64,000 bases of DNA from Scilla litardierei (Eukaryota > Streptophyta > Magnoliopsida > Asparagales > Asparagaceae), in the NCBI GenBank assembly GCA_030789695.1, contig CM061142.1, positions 602,525,659 to 602,589,658 of the forward strand. Direction: 5' to 3'. Shown piece after piece: positions 1-10,929 of the stretch. The notes below the pieces were generated by a model. The model worked only from the letters and a program-made list of their open reading frames with translations. It had not been told where the DNA came from and did no database searches. The position numbers and the translations under genes are program-made. Position 1 is the first letter of the stretch; every line of letters begins with the position of its first letter.

Positions 1-1473
1 CACTTATTTCATGAAATTTATACAATAATTGAACCAATTTAAAAACTACATGAAAGTATACACATATAGCTTGAAATGAAAATGCAGCAGCAATCTTTTA
101 ATCATATTTGTGGACAAACAATATCTTTATACAAAAAGTTATTCAATACTCACATGAATGAGAGCCCGATTCCCAATATCATAATCCATTCACTAAAATT
201 ATATAAGCTCAGCAAAAAAAGCATTTGGCACCACAAAGTCGAGAAAAGATAAAATCCAACATTTAAAAAAATCTCTTCTTTCACAGAGCACTTTGTAGGT
301 ATGAGCACTTTTTAAACATATTTTACCCTACAAAATCTTACCCAAATAAAGGCAATATACATATTAATTAAAGACCAAAAATGACCATCAGACTTCCATG
401 AAAGCATAGAAGATTCATAAAAAATGATTAAATAGCAAGAAACTCCAATATTGATTCAATGAACTCCAAAATAGCCACAAAAACAATGAATAAAAATTGG
501 AGAACTACTGCTCCAATATTGCACTGTACTTGCACTTCAAATAAAAAATATCGCAGATGAAAAATATTACACTTTCTGTTAGTTGCAGTGTTCCATACAT
601 AATTCTTTGCACTGTCTTTGCGATATCTACTGTCTTTGCACTTCAAATCCTCAGATGAAAAATATCTATTGTCTTTGCAATATACCAGAGATTTAAGAAT
701 CTAATATGTGGAACTAACAGAAATATTGATTATATTTAGGGAAAAACAGTAGATATCGCAATTAGGGATAGTATACCGTTGAAAGATCAGAATACGACAA
801 TGGATTCCATGTCGAGAGCTAAGACATACGTGATCTTAAGTCAGAATTTAAAATTCTAATTTAATAGAGATTGATTGAAGAAGAAAATGAATTAAATAGA
901 CAAATTCATAAATAACAGAGAGAGGGTACCGAGGGGAGAAACCTTTTAAATGTCCGCTACATGTTGCCAGCCAATGCCGATGTGTAGAGTTATGGGATGA
1001 TGATACTGGAGATTGTGGGAGGAAGGAGGAACGTGGAGGCTCGAGGGTGGAGAGAGATGGGATTCAAATTGCAGCCTGTATTCAAATGGGATTCAAATGA
1101 GAGATAGGCTAGAGAGAGAGATGGCTGCAAATCGGAGCAGCAAAAACCTTTTAAATTGCAGCCTATATCTTTAGAAACATTTTAAATTGCAGCCGAGGCC
1201 GAAATCAAAGCAGACATTTTGATCATTCATCTGGTTAGAGAGAGAGATGGCGGAGAGAGAGAGAGGCTTGACCAGTTGCGGGATGAGCTTTCCCCCCGAA
1301 ATTTTTTGGGTTCCATCACAATCAATTTGAATTCTATGCACTGCTCGTTTTTGAATCTCTAGATGACGCAGCTGTATCATTTAATGTCTCGAATGATCAG
1401 AGCAGCAAAAATGGGACCAGATGCAGCTGTATTTTTTAATGCTGAATGTATTCAAATGAGAAAAAAATGGGAT
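1..1473. other. AT-rich intergenic DNA, no gene seen
   Basis: Short open frames here have no recognisable domain and are what AT-rich sequence gives by chance. There are GA-rich patches around 1080-1110 and 1230-1265, and a short direct repeat of a TTTTAAATTGCAGCC-like word near 1150-1195. I see no RNA gene or complete mobile element. Confidence 0.5.
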
Positions 1474-1632
1474 TCAAATTCTTTCCCACCAAAAACCATT
1501 TTCTCCAAATTATTTCTCCCAAATTTTTTAACACAAATTACAAACTTAGCCTTCATCCTAGTCACCATCTTTGTCTAGTCATCTTGTCCTAGTAGGACAA
1601 AATTCAAAAACATCCCTCATTTGTATAATAGA
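1474..1632 (-). mobile_element. Helitron 5'-end fragment
   Basis: This stretch resembles the 5' terminal part of the Helitron at 4467-5365: a run of CCAAA/TCTCCC words, then a CTTGTCCTAG motif and an AATTCAAAAACA block, in the same order. It directly abuts the 3' CTAG end of the next Helitron at 1633. Its own 3' end was not found, so it is partial or decayed. Confidence 0.45.
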
Positions 1633-2000
1633 CTAGTCATAATTTGTGCTCTTGGGCACGATTCATTTAAGATATCCCCTCAAAATTTTTGTTCTCCCCA
1701 AAAATTATTTTCCCCTCCAAAAATCTAATCGAACAAAAATCTATGCATTCGGCACGGTGCCTTTGGCGCATAACTCGTGCCCTCGGACACGGTTCATTTA
1801 ATATATCCCCCAAAATCTTTGTTCAGGCGCGGGCGCCTTTGGCGCATAACCCGTGCCCTCCGGCACGGTTCTTTTAAGATATCCTCTTGGCGCGGACAAC
1901 AAATTAGTGTAAAAAAATTTAGCGGGTGCCTTCGACGCGGAACAACAAAGCGAAAAAAAATTCACAAACAATTAATAACAATTGTGTTTTAATATATAGA
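1633..2000 (-). mobile_element. Non-autonomous Helitron (368 bp)
   Basis: Read on the minus strand, the element starts with TCTATATATTAAAACAC at 2000 and ends with CTAG at 1633. A GC-rich hairpin of the GTGC..GGGCAC type lies about ten bases before the CTAG. These are the Helitron hallmarks (5' TC, 3' hairpin plus CTRR, no inverted repeats, no target duplication). The hairpin module with its following ATTTAAGATATCC-like tail appears three times (near 1640, 1765 and 1845). There is no coding capacity for Rep/helicase, so it depends on an autonomous partner. The 5' flanking base is G rather than the usual A, a probable later change. Confidence 0.65.
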
Positions 2001-2362
2001 CTTCCACTGTCTTTCCTTCTTCCCACTAAAGCCTCACTCCATCCTCATGTCTGCCGTAGTAAATCCAGCTGCAATTCAGAGCCGCCATAATTCATGTAAA
2101 TCTGTTATTTTTAATCAAAATATTTCTCAAGTCCAATAATTTTCTTTTGGCTGCCAATTTTTGCTTACATTCTTATTGACAACCCTTTTGTTGCAAAGAT
2201 GCAATGTTTCAATATGAACGCATTGATGAGGAGGAACAGAAGTACTCTTCATGGGAGCGCTCCATTGCTCTCCTTAAAAGGTTGGGTCCAGTTCTTGTTA
2301 GAATTAATTTTGCAGTAACATTATCCCCAAATTAACTTCATAACTTTAGAGTTTTGTTTGTA
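2001..2362. other. Non-coding spacer
   Basis: AT-rich sequence with no open frame of note. It separates the Helitron from the hAT element whose target duplication starts at 2363. Confidence 0.4.
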
Positions 2363-2370
2363 GTGCCAAT

Positions 2371-2992
2371 TAGGGGTGGCAATTCGGGCCAGTCCGGTCT
2401 TATCATGCCGTGCCAGCCCAGTTCGGTTTTCTTAACGAACCGGGCCAGCCTGGACCGATAAGACTTCGGGCCATCCCGGTGCTGCCCGGGCCCGGGCCGA
2501 TAAAAATTCGGGCCGTCTGGCCCGGTCTGATAAGGTTGAAAGAATTATGTATGTGAAAGATTGGTATCAATCTTCAAAGTTCATGTTTGGTCTAGTTATT
2601 TTATGGAGTAAGTAAACTTTACTAAGAATTATATCTACGGAGGATCTTTCACATTCAAATTAAAGTAATTAACAATATGGAGTACTATACAGTATACAAT
2701 GATGAGCGCCTCTCGTCGGGTCGGGGATTATATAGAAATAGAAACAGAATATGAATTAGTACTCATTAATACGAATTGAACTATTGAAGTGGTGCATCAA
2801 GCAAATCAAAAGGATTTCGTGCCGTGCCGTACCGCCAATAGGCCGAATAGCTTGGCCCGGGCTCGGCACGAAAATGAACCGGCCCGGCCCGGTCCGATAA
2901 GGATTCGGGCCAAAATTACCGGCCCAGGCATAGTCTTATCGTGCCGTGCCCGTGCCGTGCTATCGTGACGTGTCGAAAATTGCCACCCCCTA
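2371..2992. mobile_element. hAT-type non-autonomous element (622 bp) with 8-bp TSD
   Basis: The element begins TAGGGGTGGCAATT and ends with the inverse of TAGGGGGTGGCAATT. It is flanked on both sides by GTGCCAAT (2363-2370 and 2993-3000), an 8-bp target duplication typical of the hAT superfamily. Inside both ends are long GC-rich inverted stretches built from GGCCCG, GATAAG and GTGCCGTGCC words, so the terminal 150 bases on each side can pair. The centre (2540-2800) is AT-rich and non-coding. No transposase is encoded. Confidence 0.8.
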
Positions 2993-3169
2993 GTGCCAAT
3001 ATATGTCCAATTAAACGTATGAATGTCTGGTAATCGATGCATATGAACTTGCTTGACTCTTGAAAGGTTCAGCTTTCTTAAATTTTGATTACTATTTCCG
3101 GATCACTTTAAATTTTTAGAGCCTCACCTCACGCACCCCCACATCAAGAGTGGGCCCACGCCCAATTTC

Positions 3170-3303
3170 CAACCAAATTGATTTCCCTCAAAACGTTCTC
3201 AAAACTTATCTCAACCTTTCATTCTTCAAGAACAAATCCTAACCACTCTTTATCTTGTCCTAGTCAGCCATAGAATTCAAAAACAGTTGTATTTTAATAT
3301 ATA
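3170..3303 (-). mobile_element. Helitron 5'-end fragment
   Basis: The block matches the last 200 bases of the Helitron at 4467-5365, including CTTGTCCTAGTCAG and AATTCAAAAACAGTTGT followed by a TTTTAATATA end. The terminal TC has decayed to TA. It lies immediately next to an AT repeat into which the 3315-4452 hAT element inserted. On the far side of that insertion is the 3' end of the next Helitron. Confidence 0.55.
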
Positions 3304-3314
3304 TATATAATATA

Positions 3315-4452
3315 CAAGGTTTTAGGTCTCGGTTTTGGTCTGGGTATAGTTCTTCCCAAAATTTATGTTTTGGTATCGGTATCGACTCTTTCGGCGGTTT
3401 CGAAAGCAAGTTTCGGTTTCGTCCGTTTCGCTAGTTTCGACAGTTTCGTTTCGGGTATCGGTTTCGATTTCTGAGATACTTTAAATATGTATATACTATA
3501 TACTATATACTATATACTTTAAATATCGGTTTCGATTTCGAAAGTTCTTAAATCTAAACCTATCAAATACTATTAAATACTTAACAAACTAAAATATTAA
3601 TCATACATTATCAAATATTAAATACTAAATAGATAAACTAAATTTGAGTTCGTAATCATATCAAATACTAAATAACTAAAGTTTGGTACTTAAATACTAA
3701 GTTTTAGATAAATGAATAGTCCTCAATCTTGCCTTGTGCACCCACCGTTTTACCTTGCGCACATACCACGTATTTACAAGTTTGCCAAAAAAATCGTTGG
3801 GTGTTGCTTTGCGCACATACCACTTATTTACATGGTTGCCACAAAATATCCGCTTGATATGCACACCGACTGTTTTACTTTACGTACATACCCCTTATTT
3901 ACAAATTTGCCTTTTTAAAGAACACAACATCTCCTGAAATGCGACTCAGACCTCTTTCTCTCACGCACTCTCTCTTTGCTCGCTCTCACTCTCATGTTAG
4001 ATGGTCGAGGCAGATTAGGTGAGGCGGGCGGCAGATTCGGCGAGGCGGCGACGCGATGAGATGAGTTCAATTTTTCATCTTCCTTTTGTCATTTTTCTTC
4101 TTTTTCAGCAATTTTTTCTTGGTTCTGCCTCTTCTTCGTCTAATTCTTCATCATTTTCAAGCCGAAACCGTAAGTTTTCTCCCCTCTTTTAACCGAGCTT
4201 TCGATGCAACCTATTGATTCATGAATTTTTTGGCTTTTTAGATAATTTTATTTAATTACACTTGCTTCTTCCTCTGTCTTCGACCGGTACTGAACGGTAT
4301 CGGTCAGTTTCGGCAGGTATCGGCCGAAACTGACCAATACCGTTCAGTATCGGCCAATACTGAAACTAATCCTTGGTTTCGGTATCGTCAACTGCCGATA
4401 CCGATACGATACGGCCGATACCTAATGGTATCGGCCGATACCTCAAACCCTG
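3315..4452. mobile_element. Non-autonomous hAT element (1138 bp), TATCGG-rich ends
   Basis: The left end is CAAGGTTTTAGGTCTCGG and the right end is the inverse of CAGGGTTTGAGGTATCGG. An exact 8-bp target duplication ATAATATA flanks it (3307-3314 and 4453-4460). Both subterminal regions (3330-3480 and 4270-4440) are packed with TATCGG/TTTCGG words in opposite orientation. The terminal repeats match those of the 6.3-kb hAT element at 13154-19474, so it looks like an internally deleted member of the same family. No transposase coding remains. The interior (3560-4200) is AT-rich with no recognisable gene. Confidence 0.85.
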
Positions 4453-4466
4453 ATAATATATATATA

Positions 4467-5365
4467 CTAGTCATAACACGTGCCCGCGGGCACGGTTAAT
4501 TTAAGATTTTTTCTCCGCGAAATCTTTGTTCCCCAAAAAAATTATTTACACAGCCAAAATTAAAAAGAACAACAAATTAATGTAAAAATATTTAGCGACA
4601 CGCGTGCCTTCGGCGTGGACGCCTTTGGCGTGGAACAACAAATTCAGCACATGCGCATTCGACACGGAACAACAAATTTGACGCGGGCGCCTTCGACGCA
4701 GAACAACAAATTCGGCGTGGGCGCCTTCGGCGTGAAACAAAAATTAGCACAGAACAACAAATTCGACACGGGCGCCTTCGACGCGGAACAAATTAGCGTA
4801 AAAAAATTGCGCGGACACCTTCGGCCCACGGAACAACAAATTCGGACTCATCTTTTGCCATAAGCTTACATACATCTCATATTCTTTGTAGAGAGGTATT
4901 TGAATCTTATTCAGTTTATTTGGGTGAATTCTTCTATTCATTCACTTAGCATATGAGATTTCAATGAATTTATTTCAATGATTCATTATGATAGGTAGAT
5001 TCAAGATAATGTGCAATTATGTACCATTTCTGTTATTTTTAAAGAAAAAACAAGTACAACTACGCTTTTTGTGGGAAATTAAATTTGTTTCAATTCATTT
5101 GCAGATGCCGCCTGTCAAACTTTCGGATTTGTTTAATATTCTTTTCCTCAAATTTCAAATTTCAAAGCTCCATTCAAATGGGTTCTCACCAAAAGCAAAA
5201 TATTCCCCCCAAAGTTTTGGTTTTCCCAAACACTCATCTCAACCCTTCTTTTACCAAGATTAAATCCTAAACATTCTTCTGTCAAGCTCTTTATACATCA
5301 ACATGACATCAGCTTGTCCTAGTCAGTCCTAGAATTCAAAAAACAGTTGTGTTTTAATCTATAGA
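4467..5365 (-). mobile_element. Non-autonomous Helitron (899 bp)
   Basis: On the minus strand the element starts TCTATAGATTAAAACAC at 5365 and ends CTAG at 4467. A perfect hairpin CCGTGCCCGCGGGCACG lies just before the CTAG. The flanking bases are A on the 5' side and T on the 3' side, the standard Helitron target. No protein is encoded. An internal array of about 33-bp units lies at 4625-4845. It is the best-preserved Helitron in the window and the reference for the fragments at 1474-2000 and 3170-3303. Confidence 0.85.
4625..4845. repeat. About 33-bp tandem repeat inside the Helitron
   Basis: Five to six imperfect units share an AACAACAAATT core followed by a GCGCCTTCGACGCGG-like segment. 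The units vary in length and one is interrupted. The open frames across this stretch on both strands are a by-product of the repeat and not a gene. Confidence 0.65.
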
Positions 5366-5792
5366 TTGGTAACATGACATGTGTGTGTGTCTCTCTAATA
5401 TTCTTTGGGGTAAATTATTAAAACTATTATAGGCCAATATTTATATTGTCACAAGTTATGATGAACAAGTGTGATTTATATTGGGTGCGGAAAACAAAAG
5501 GTAGTATTAACATTGAGTAAAAAAAAAAGATTAAGGGGACATTCAGATTATTAAGCTGCTCCAGCAGGTTAAGATCTAGAGAGCTGGAGAGCTGGCAGGT
5601 GATCTTCTATTCAGCATGTGAATCAACATGTAATATTGGTTTTACTTTGAACTTTGAACTGAAAGAATCATTGATACATCCTTCAACAACACTTTGAGAT
5701 GAACATTGTCCCTCTTTTCTGTTCTTTTGGTTGTCATAAAAAAAGCATATCCAATGAATTAATCACTCATGTCCCACATCTAGCATTATAGC

Positions 5793-6165
5793 TAGGGGTG
5801 CATGTGGTTATGAAATATATGGTCCGTATTCGAATTTTGAATGTGCATGCGTGTATCAGATATGAGTTTAACATGCAAATAAGAATAACTGTAATGATAA
5901 AATATCTGACATATCCGAATACAAGCCAAATGAACCAGATATATCTGAATGTGTATGTGCGCGCGTGTCAAGGATATTACTCACATTTTATGGGGATAGT
6001 TATATCTGACTAATAATTTACAAATATTCAAATTCGATTCAAATCCGCATTCATATCCAACTAATAAGTAATTGACTTAGCTATTCGTATTTGAACCCGT
6101 ATCCACTAACAGAATACATATATGATAATCTATATCAGTTTGTATCCAATCAATTTGCACTCCTA
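5793..6165. mobile_element. hAT-type MITE (373 bp) with 8-bp TSD
   Basis: The ends are TAGGGGTGCA and the inverse of TAGGAGTGCA (9 of 10 matching), flanked by an exact 8-bp duplication ATTATAGC (5785-5792 and 6166-6173). The interior is AT-rich with repeated ATATC/TATCTGA words and no coding capacity. The TAGGGGTG start resembles the element at 2371-2992, but the interiors are unrelated. Confidence 0.8.
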
Positions 6166-7002
6166 ATTATAGCAATTGGCATAAAGCCAGAGCGCAGTCA
6201 GCAGCTCTTTTTTATTTTAAGTGGTGAGCCTTATCAAAGTCAACTTGCATATAGTAATATCTATTAACTATACTTTGCTGCTGTACGTGTTAATTCCACA
6301 GTTTAAATAATGCAACAAGTGAGGACTTGACAGGAGCCAGGATGCCACCAGGTATTACTTTTGCCTAAGCATACTCAATTACGAAGTTCTTTCCACGCTT
6401 TCTCCTTCAACAATCCAAGCTAGATTATTTTGATTTGATTGGAACTATTACACCTAACATCTTTCTCATACCCGTCTAATATGGGGCAATTCTTTTTGAA
6501 GGGTCGTGACAAATCTAGCACTGTGGTTAAGTTTCTTCTTCTAGAACAAACTATTGATATGCAACTTGGTCATTAGGAGGATGAGTGGGTGTTAGAGATA
6601 CTGTCAGTATGAATGGATGAATAGCTCTAGGGCAAACTCAATATTCAATCTTTCAAGTATTCAATAGTAGGCACTAAGTAGAATTTTGTAAGTAGGGTGA
6701 CTAAGTAGTTAAGAGGTAGCAACTGGCTTACATGGGAATTTAACAAGCAAAATAAATAATAAAGGTCTAAACCCTACCAAGTGCATCAGACACTGTACAG
6801 ACGGTTGATGAATCCACAGCTAGCTCAAATTCAAAACATCCACACCAAGCTAGGCTTTTATTAGCATACCTCTTCAGCAGAATTAGGATATGCCTCAGCT
6901 TTGAATAAGCAGTTGAGGATTTCTAGGCTTCCTATATCTGATGCAATGTGCATTCAAGTTGCACCTGCTTTGATAAAAGGATTAGCACCTACCACCGCGC
7001 GC

Positions 7003-7040
7003 GGGGGGGGGGGGGGGGGGGGGGGGGAGGGGGGGGGGGG
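7003..7040. repeat. Poly-G run of 25 + 12
   Basis: Twenty-five consecutive G, one A, then twelve more G, preceded by a GCGCGC step. Such runs can form G-quadruplexes and are error-prone in sequencing, so the exact length is uncertain. Confidence 0.85.
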
Positions 7041-8514
7041 ATTTCAAGTCAGTGGTATAGAATTCAAAATATATGATGTATAACATTAGAGATTGCAAGG
7101 CCATACAGTAACAAAATGTTGCATTGGACTGGTAAAAGCCCAACAACCAACATGATTCAACCAAAACCTAAAGAAGTAAATTGACAAATCAAAATAGTGC
7201 AATTTTTAAAGGAAAAAAATCATGAACCACCTTGACAACACGTGGCCAATATCAACTATATCACCCAAATACTTGAAATACAAGATTTCTCTTTCAAGAT
7301 GTAGCAAACAAGAACTTTTTGTATTATTCTAATACAGAAACCTGATTTCAAGAATATTAGTTGTTGCAAAACCAAGGTCGTCGGAAAGTACATTCTTCAA
7401 TGTAATCACTTCTCTACATATAACGAAAAGTGACTAGAAATCTTGATTTATCAACGTAACCTTGCTCTTTATCTTGAAGCTACGTCATGTGTCACACCAA
7501 ATCACTAAAATCATTTGTACGAGATTTTTTAAGCACCTACAAACAAAACGTAAAACAAGTGTGTTTATCTAACTGCTTGAATGATGATTTTAACCATAAG
7601 GAGAAAAAAGAAAATAAGAAATGTGAAAAATTAATGGCAACCACATATTGCCACCATATGAATATGTTAAAAGAATAAAATCTGCAAGATTGAACACGGC
7701 AGCATGGTGGATGGAGAAGAATTCAACAGGTTTATGCTGGTAAAAAAGGTGGAAGGTAGGGGACGTCTATGTATCAGTATACATTATCAAGAAACTACCA
7801 ACAGTTGCAAATTTGTATTCATCAAAAATATGGGAAAGCAGACAGTTCATAACATGTGGATTCAATGGAAAAAACAGAATTATTAGAGCTCTACATCAAC
7901 CATACACAATAACAATGTTCACAATATTACTAATTCTGTCAAACTATACAGAAAAAAGGGGGTAAAAAACTGTATGCAACAACAAGGCTTCACCCTCAAT
8001 GTTTTTAGTTGGCTACACAAATCTCTTTTTGTGAATCAACTCCACGAGGACCAATTCTTAGTTGAATTTAATGGCTATCATATCCTTTTTGGTGCATATA
8101 TCCATGTTTATTAGCTCTGTCACTCCTGAGTCTTGACTAGTGAACTCAGTGATCTCTGTTGCATGTCCAAACCACTCATAAGAGCCTCTCACATCATATC
8201 CTAAGTGATCAAGAAGTATCTCAATCAATGCCTATACTTCTTGGTTAATTGTTTGGATTCAAAATTCATTTATTAAGTAGTTTAAGGGAGATCCAGTTCA
8301 AAACTTAGAGTGCATACAAGAGAATCTGGTGTCATAATCTTCAAGTAGGATGTGACTTTGTGAAGGCACCGTAATGACAAATGGAGATTACCTATGCTTA
8401 TTTATCGCAACCACTGTCACATTGTAGTTATTTAAGTTTTATGATCTAGTCGGCATCATCGTCATCTTAGCCTTAAAAATTAGGGTTGGCTTCATGAACT
8501 CAATAGAAAGAGAG

Positions 8515-8636
8515 AAAATAATAAAATAACAACAAATAAATAGAAATAATAATAACAATAATAATAGTAATGATAATTATAAAATAAAAATTATAAAAAT
8601 AAAAATAAATAAATAAATAACAACAACAACAACAAA
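8515..8636. repeat. A-rich simple sequence (AAT/AAC)
   Basis: Consecutive AATAAT, AAATAAATAAAT and AACAACAAC tracts make up this low-complexity stretch. It codes for nothing. Confidence 0.7.
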
Positions 8637-10548
8637 GAGAAATAATAAAATCCATAAACACAAAAACAAAAAAATAGTGTCAGATCGTGATGTCGGGTAC
8701 TTGTTTTTCACGCATTATAATCTAAAACTTTATGCTTTAGTGAACCATGAAATTTGTACCTGACATTCTCTCTCTCTTCAAATAGCAAGGTACTAGAGAC
8801 ATTCACGATTGTACTTCTATAAACTTTCCAGATGAAATAAATTCTTAATCTGTCAAAATATATGCTTCACATGGTGTGGTGTCTGCATGTTAAAAATATA
8901 TAAGAGCTGCCGGTGCAAAGTGTTGCTTACACTAGCAACAGAAAATCCATTATTTACTCCCACCTATTTGGTCCACACCGGTCATGTCCATTGACACCCT
9001 CTTAAAATGTCTGAAAATAATATCAAATGTTTTGACGACCTCTAACCAATTGTAATGATTTTTTGCTATCATTGAACGACATTTATTCAGCAAACACTTG
9101 ATGCAAAGTTGACTATTTCCAGGTGGAAATCGCTAATCATATTACTACATATTTAATGATTGAAGGTAACATTCAAATTAATTCAAATTATACTTTTTGA
9201 CACGCCGATATGTATACGAATTTTATAAAAGAGAAGAGAAGTTGTGTCAATTGAGTATTAATACAAGAGATGAAGAGAAGAAGCAACCAGCCTTTTCACC
9301 GCCTCTCACAAAATTCAAATTGCATAAACATAAATGGGATGATGTAAACCATGCCAGTGTACAGAAAGTTGGTTTATGATAAGTCCTAGTTGGGTTTGTT
9401 GAGATATTGAGACTCGCCCCGTATAGTTTTGATGATGAGCAAATGTAGCATCAAATATCTATGAGTGCAGGTATAAGAGCTTAAGGCAAATTAAAGAAGC
9501 ACTCAATGGATTAGTGAGCTTAACAAGGCCATGGACCAAACTAGAGTAAGACAAGAAGCTTAAAGTGTCAAAGAATGCATCAATGGTCTACATTGTAATA
9601 TTTATTTGATGTATTTTTCTATTTCTTGTCTTAGCTTGCTAAAGTCTATCTAGAAACTAACCTTAAAAAAACTAACATTTCTCATGAAAGTGGTTGAAAT
9701 CAATGCATAAGTCAAACTAACCTTCAAAAAACTGTACTAAATAGCCACCAAAAGCCATCATAGCAAAAAGCCAAACATGACAAGTATTGTTTTCCCATCC
9801 AGCACTTTTTGTTTCCCAGTGCATAATACATGTGAAATTAGATGTTAGGAGAAGTTGTGAGAGGCACAGAAAGAAGTAAAGAAAGAATAATCCGTGCATA
9901 GCTGATTCTGACATTGAAAAACTGACACAAATGTACCTCAATAACCATGAATAAGCTTTACATGGTAATGCTATAGCAATTGAAGGTTTCCTAATTTCCT
10001 TTTCCTATTTTTTTGTCTTTCTTCCCTCTAATTTATCTCCGTATGTATGTGTGTGCTTGTTCCAATCTGAGAGAGAGAGAGAGAGTTATATCTAAGAGAG
10101 AGAATTATATTAACAAATCCTGCATTTGATTAAAATTTTGCCCAACTGGAGCTTCTTTTACATTGCTTCCATTTTCTTTGAATGATGTGTAAGTCATAGC
10201 CACTAAGGGGATGGATCACTCCCCTGCTGCAAAACACTTGCCGCTGAGTAAAGACCATAAGGGAATCCGAATCATGCATTTTTAGACAGCATCCAACCTG
10301 ACAACAGATATCCAACCAAGTACATACAAAACCCCCAACAGCCCTCTCTGCTTCTCAAAATCAGACTACCATCCTGAGTCAGCATATGTCAGTCTTCCTT
10401 CTATATCGATGATATATAGCTATATACACAGGAGTGGTGGCGGCCTCCTACAACTGAGGCCCTTTTGCAAAGCGGCTCCATCCTCGGATTTTTCATTTAA
10501 GCAACTGTCAAAGGACTCACCACTGTGCAAACCTCAGAAAACACCACA

Positions 10549-10671
10549 GTCATGAAGACAGTGTTAGGAAAGTTCACCATCTGTCATGAAGACAGTGTTA
10601 GGAAAGTTCACCATCAGTTTATCCAGGGAGTTAGATTAGTCATGAAGACAGTGTTAGGAAAGTTCACCATC
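10549..10671. repeat. Three copies of a 33-bp unit spanning the MBD9-like stop codon
   Basis: The unit occurs at 10549-10581, 10583-10615 and 10639-10671, essentially identical. The third copy contains the last codons (DGELS) and the TAA stop of the gene on the minus strand. The other two lie just downstream in the presumed 3' UTR. The copies therefore repeat the end of the reading frame with its stop codon. Confidence 0.85.
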
Positions 10672-10929
10672 AGTCATATCTTTTCTCTTTTTTCCTGCTG
10701 TCTTTTTTATTATCCGCAAGCTCTCTGCTGAAAGGTCTAAGGAAATGGGTGTCTGAGGCTCCTTATCCTTTATATAAATGATAGAATCATCCAAAGTGTA
10801 TATTCTGAGAGCAAGTGAAGAAACGGTGCTAGTATTTGCAGCAGCTGTGAGGGATGACCAGTACCACCACCCATTTTTCAGGTAGTCTGCCTTAATCATA
10901 CTTTCGAACAAGATTGTTGCTTGAATCAT
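10654..10929 (-). CDS. MBD9: MBD9-like last exon
   Basis: The exon follows a TTTAG acceptor and reads 91 codons to a TAA stop. It opens MIQATILFESMIK and contains the conserved block KNGWWYWSSLTAAA followed by SSLALRIYTLDDSIIY, which is the C-terminal signature of plant MBD9. The tail is basic (KKTAGKKRKD), plausibly nuclear-localising. It joins in phase 0 to the exon ending at 24608, across a 13.7-kb intron. The first ATG of the exon is an internal codon and not a start. The stop codon lies in a 33-bp sequence repeated twice more downstream. Confidence 0.85.
   Translation of the reverse strand: MIQATILFESMIKADYLKNGWWYWSSLTAAANTSTVSSLALRIYTLDDSIIYIKDKEPQTPISLDLSAESLRIIKKTAGKKRKDMTDGELS

Larger units (their letters stand above)
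6174..10129. other. Non-coding DNA downstream of the MBD9-like gene
   Basis: About 4 kb of AT-rich sequence without a supported gene. It contains a G run (7003-7040) and an A-rich simple-sequence stretch (8515-8636). I looked for coding potential on both strands and found only short chance frames without domains. Some of 9390-9700 may be decayed retroelement sequence, but I could not place it. Confidence 0.45.

Noticed and set aside
2361..3000. Reading the 2371-2992 element as Mutator-like with a 10-bp duplication TAGTGCCAAT
   Set aside because: The TA next to the right copy also completes the terminal repeat (TAGGGGGTGG inverted). With it, the duplication is 8 bp and the ends match hAT MITEs, which explains more.
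6901..7164. Gly-rich and Pro-rich frames
   Set aside because: Caused by the G run at 7003-7040.
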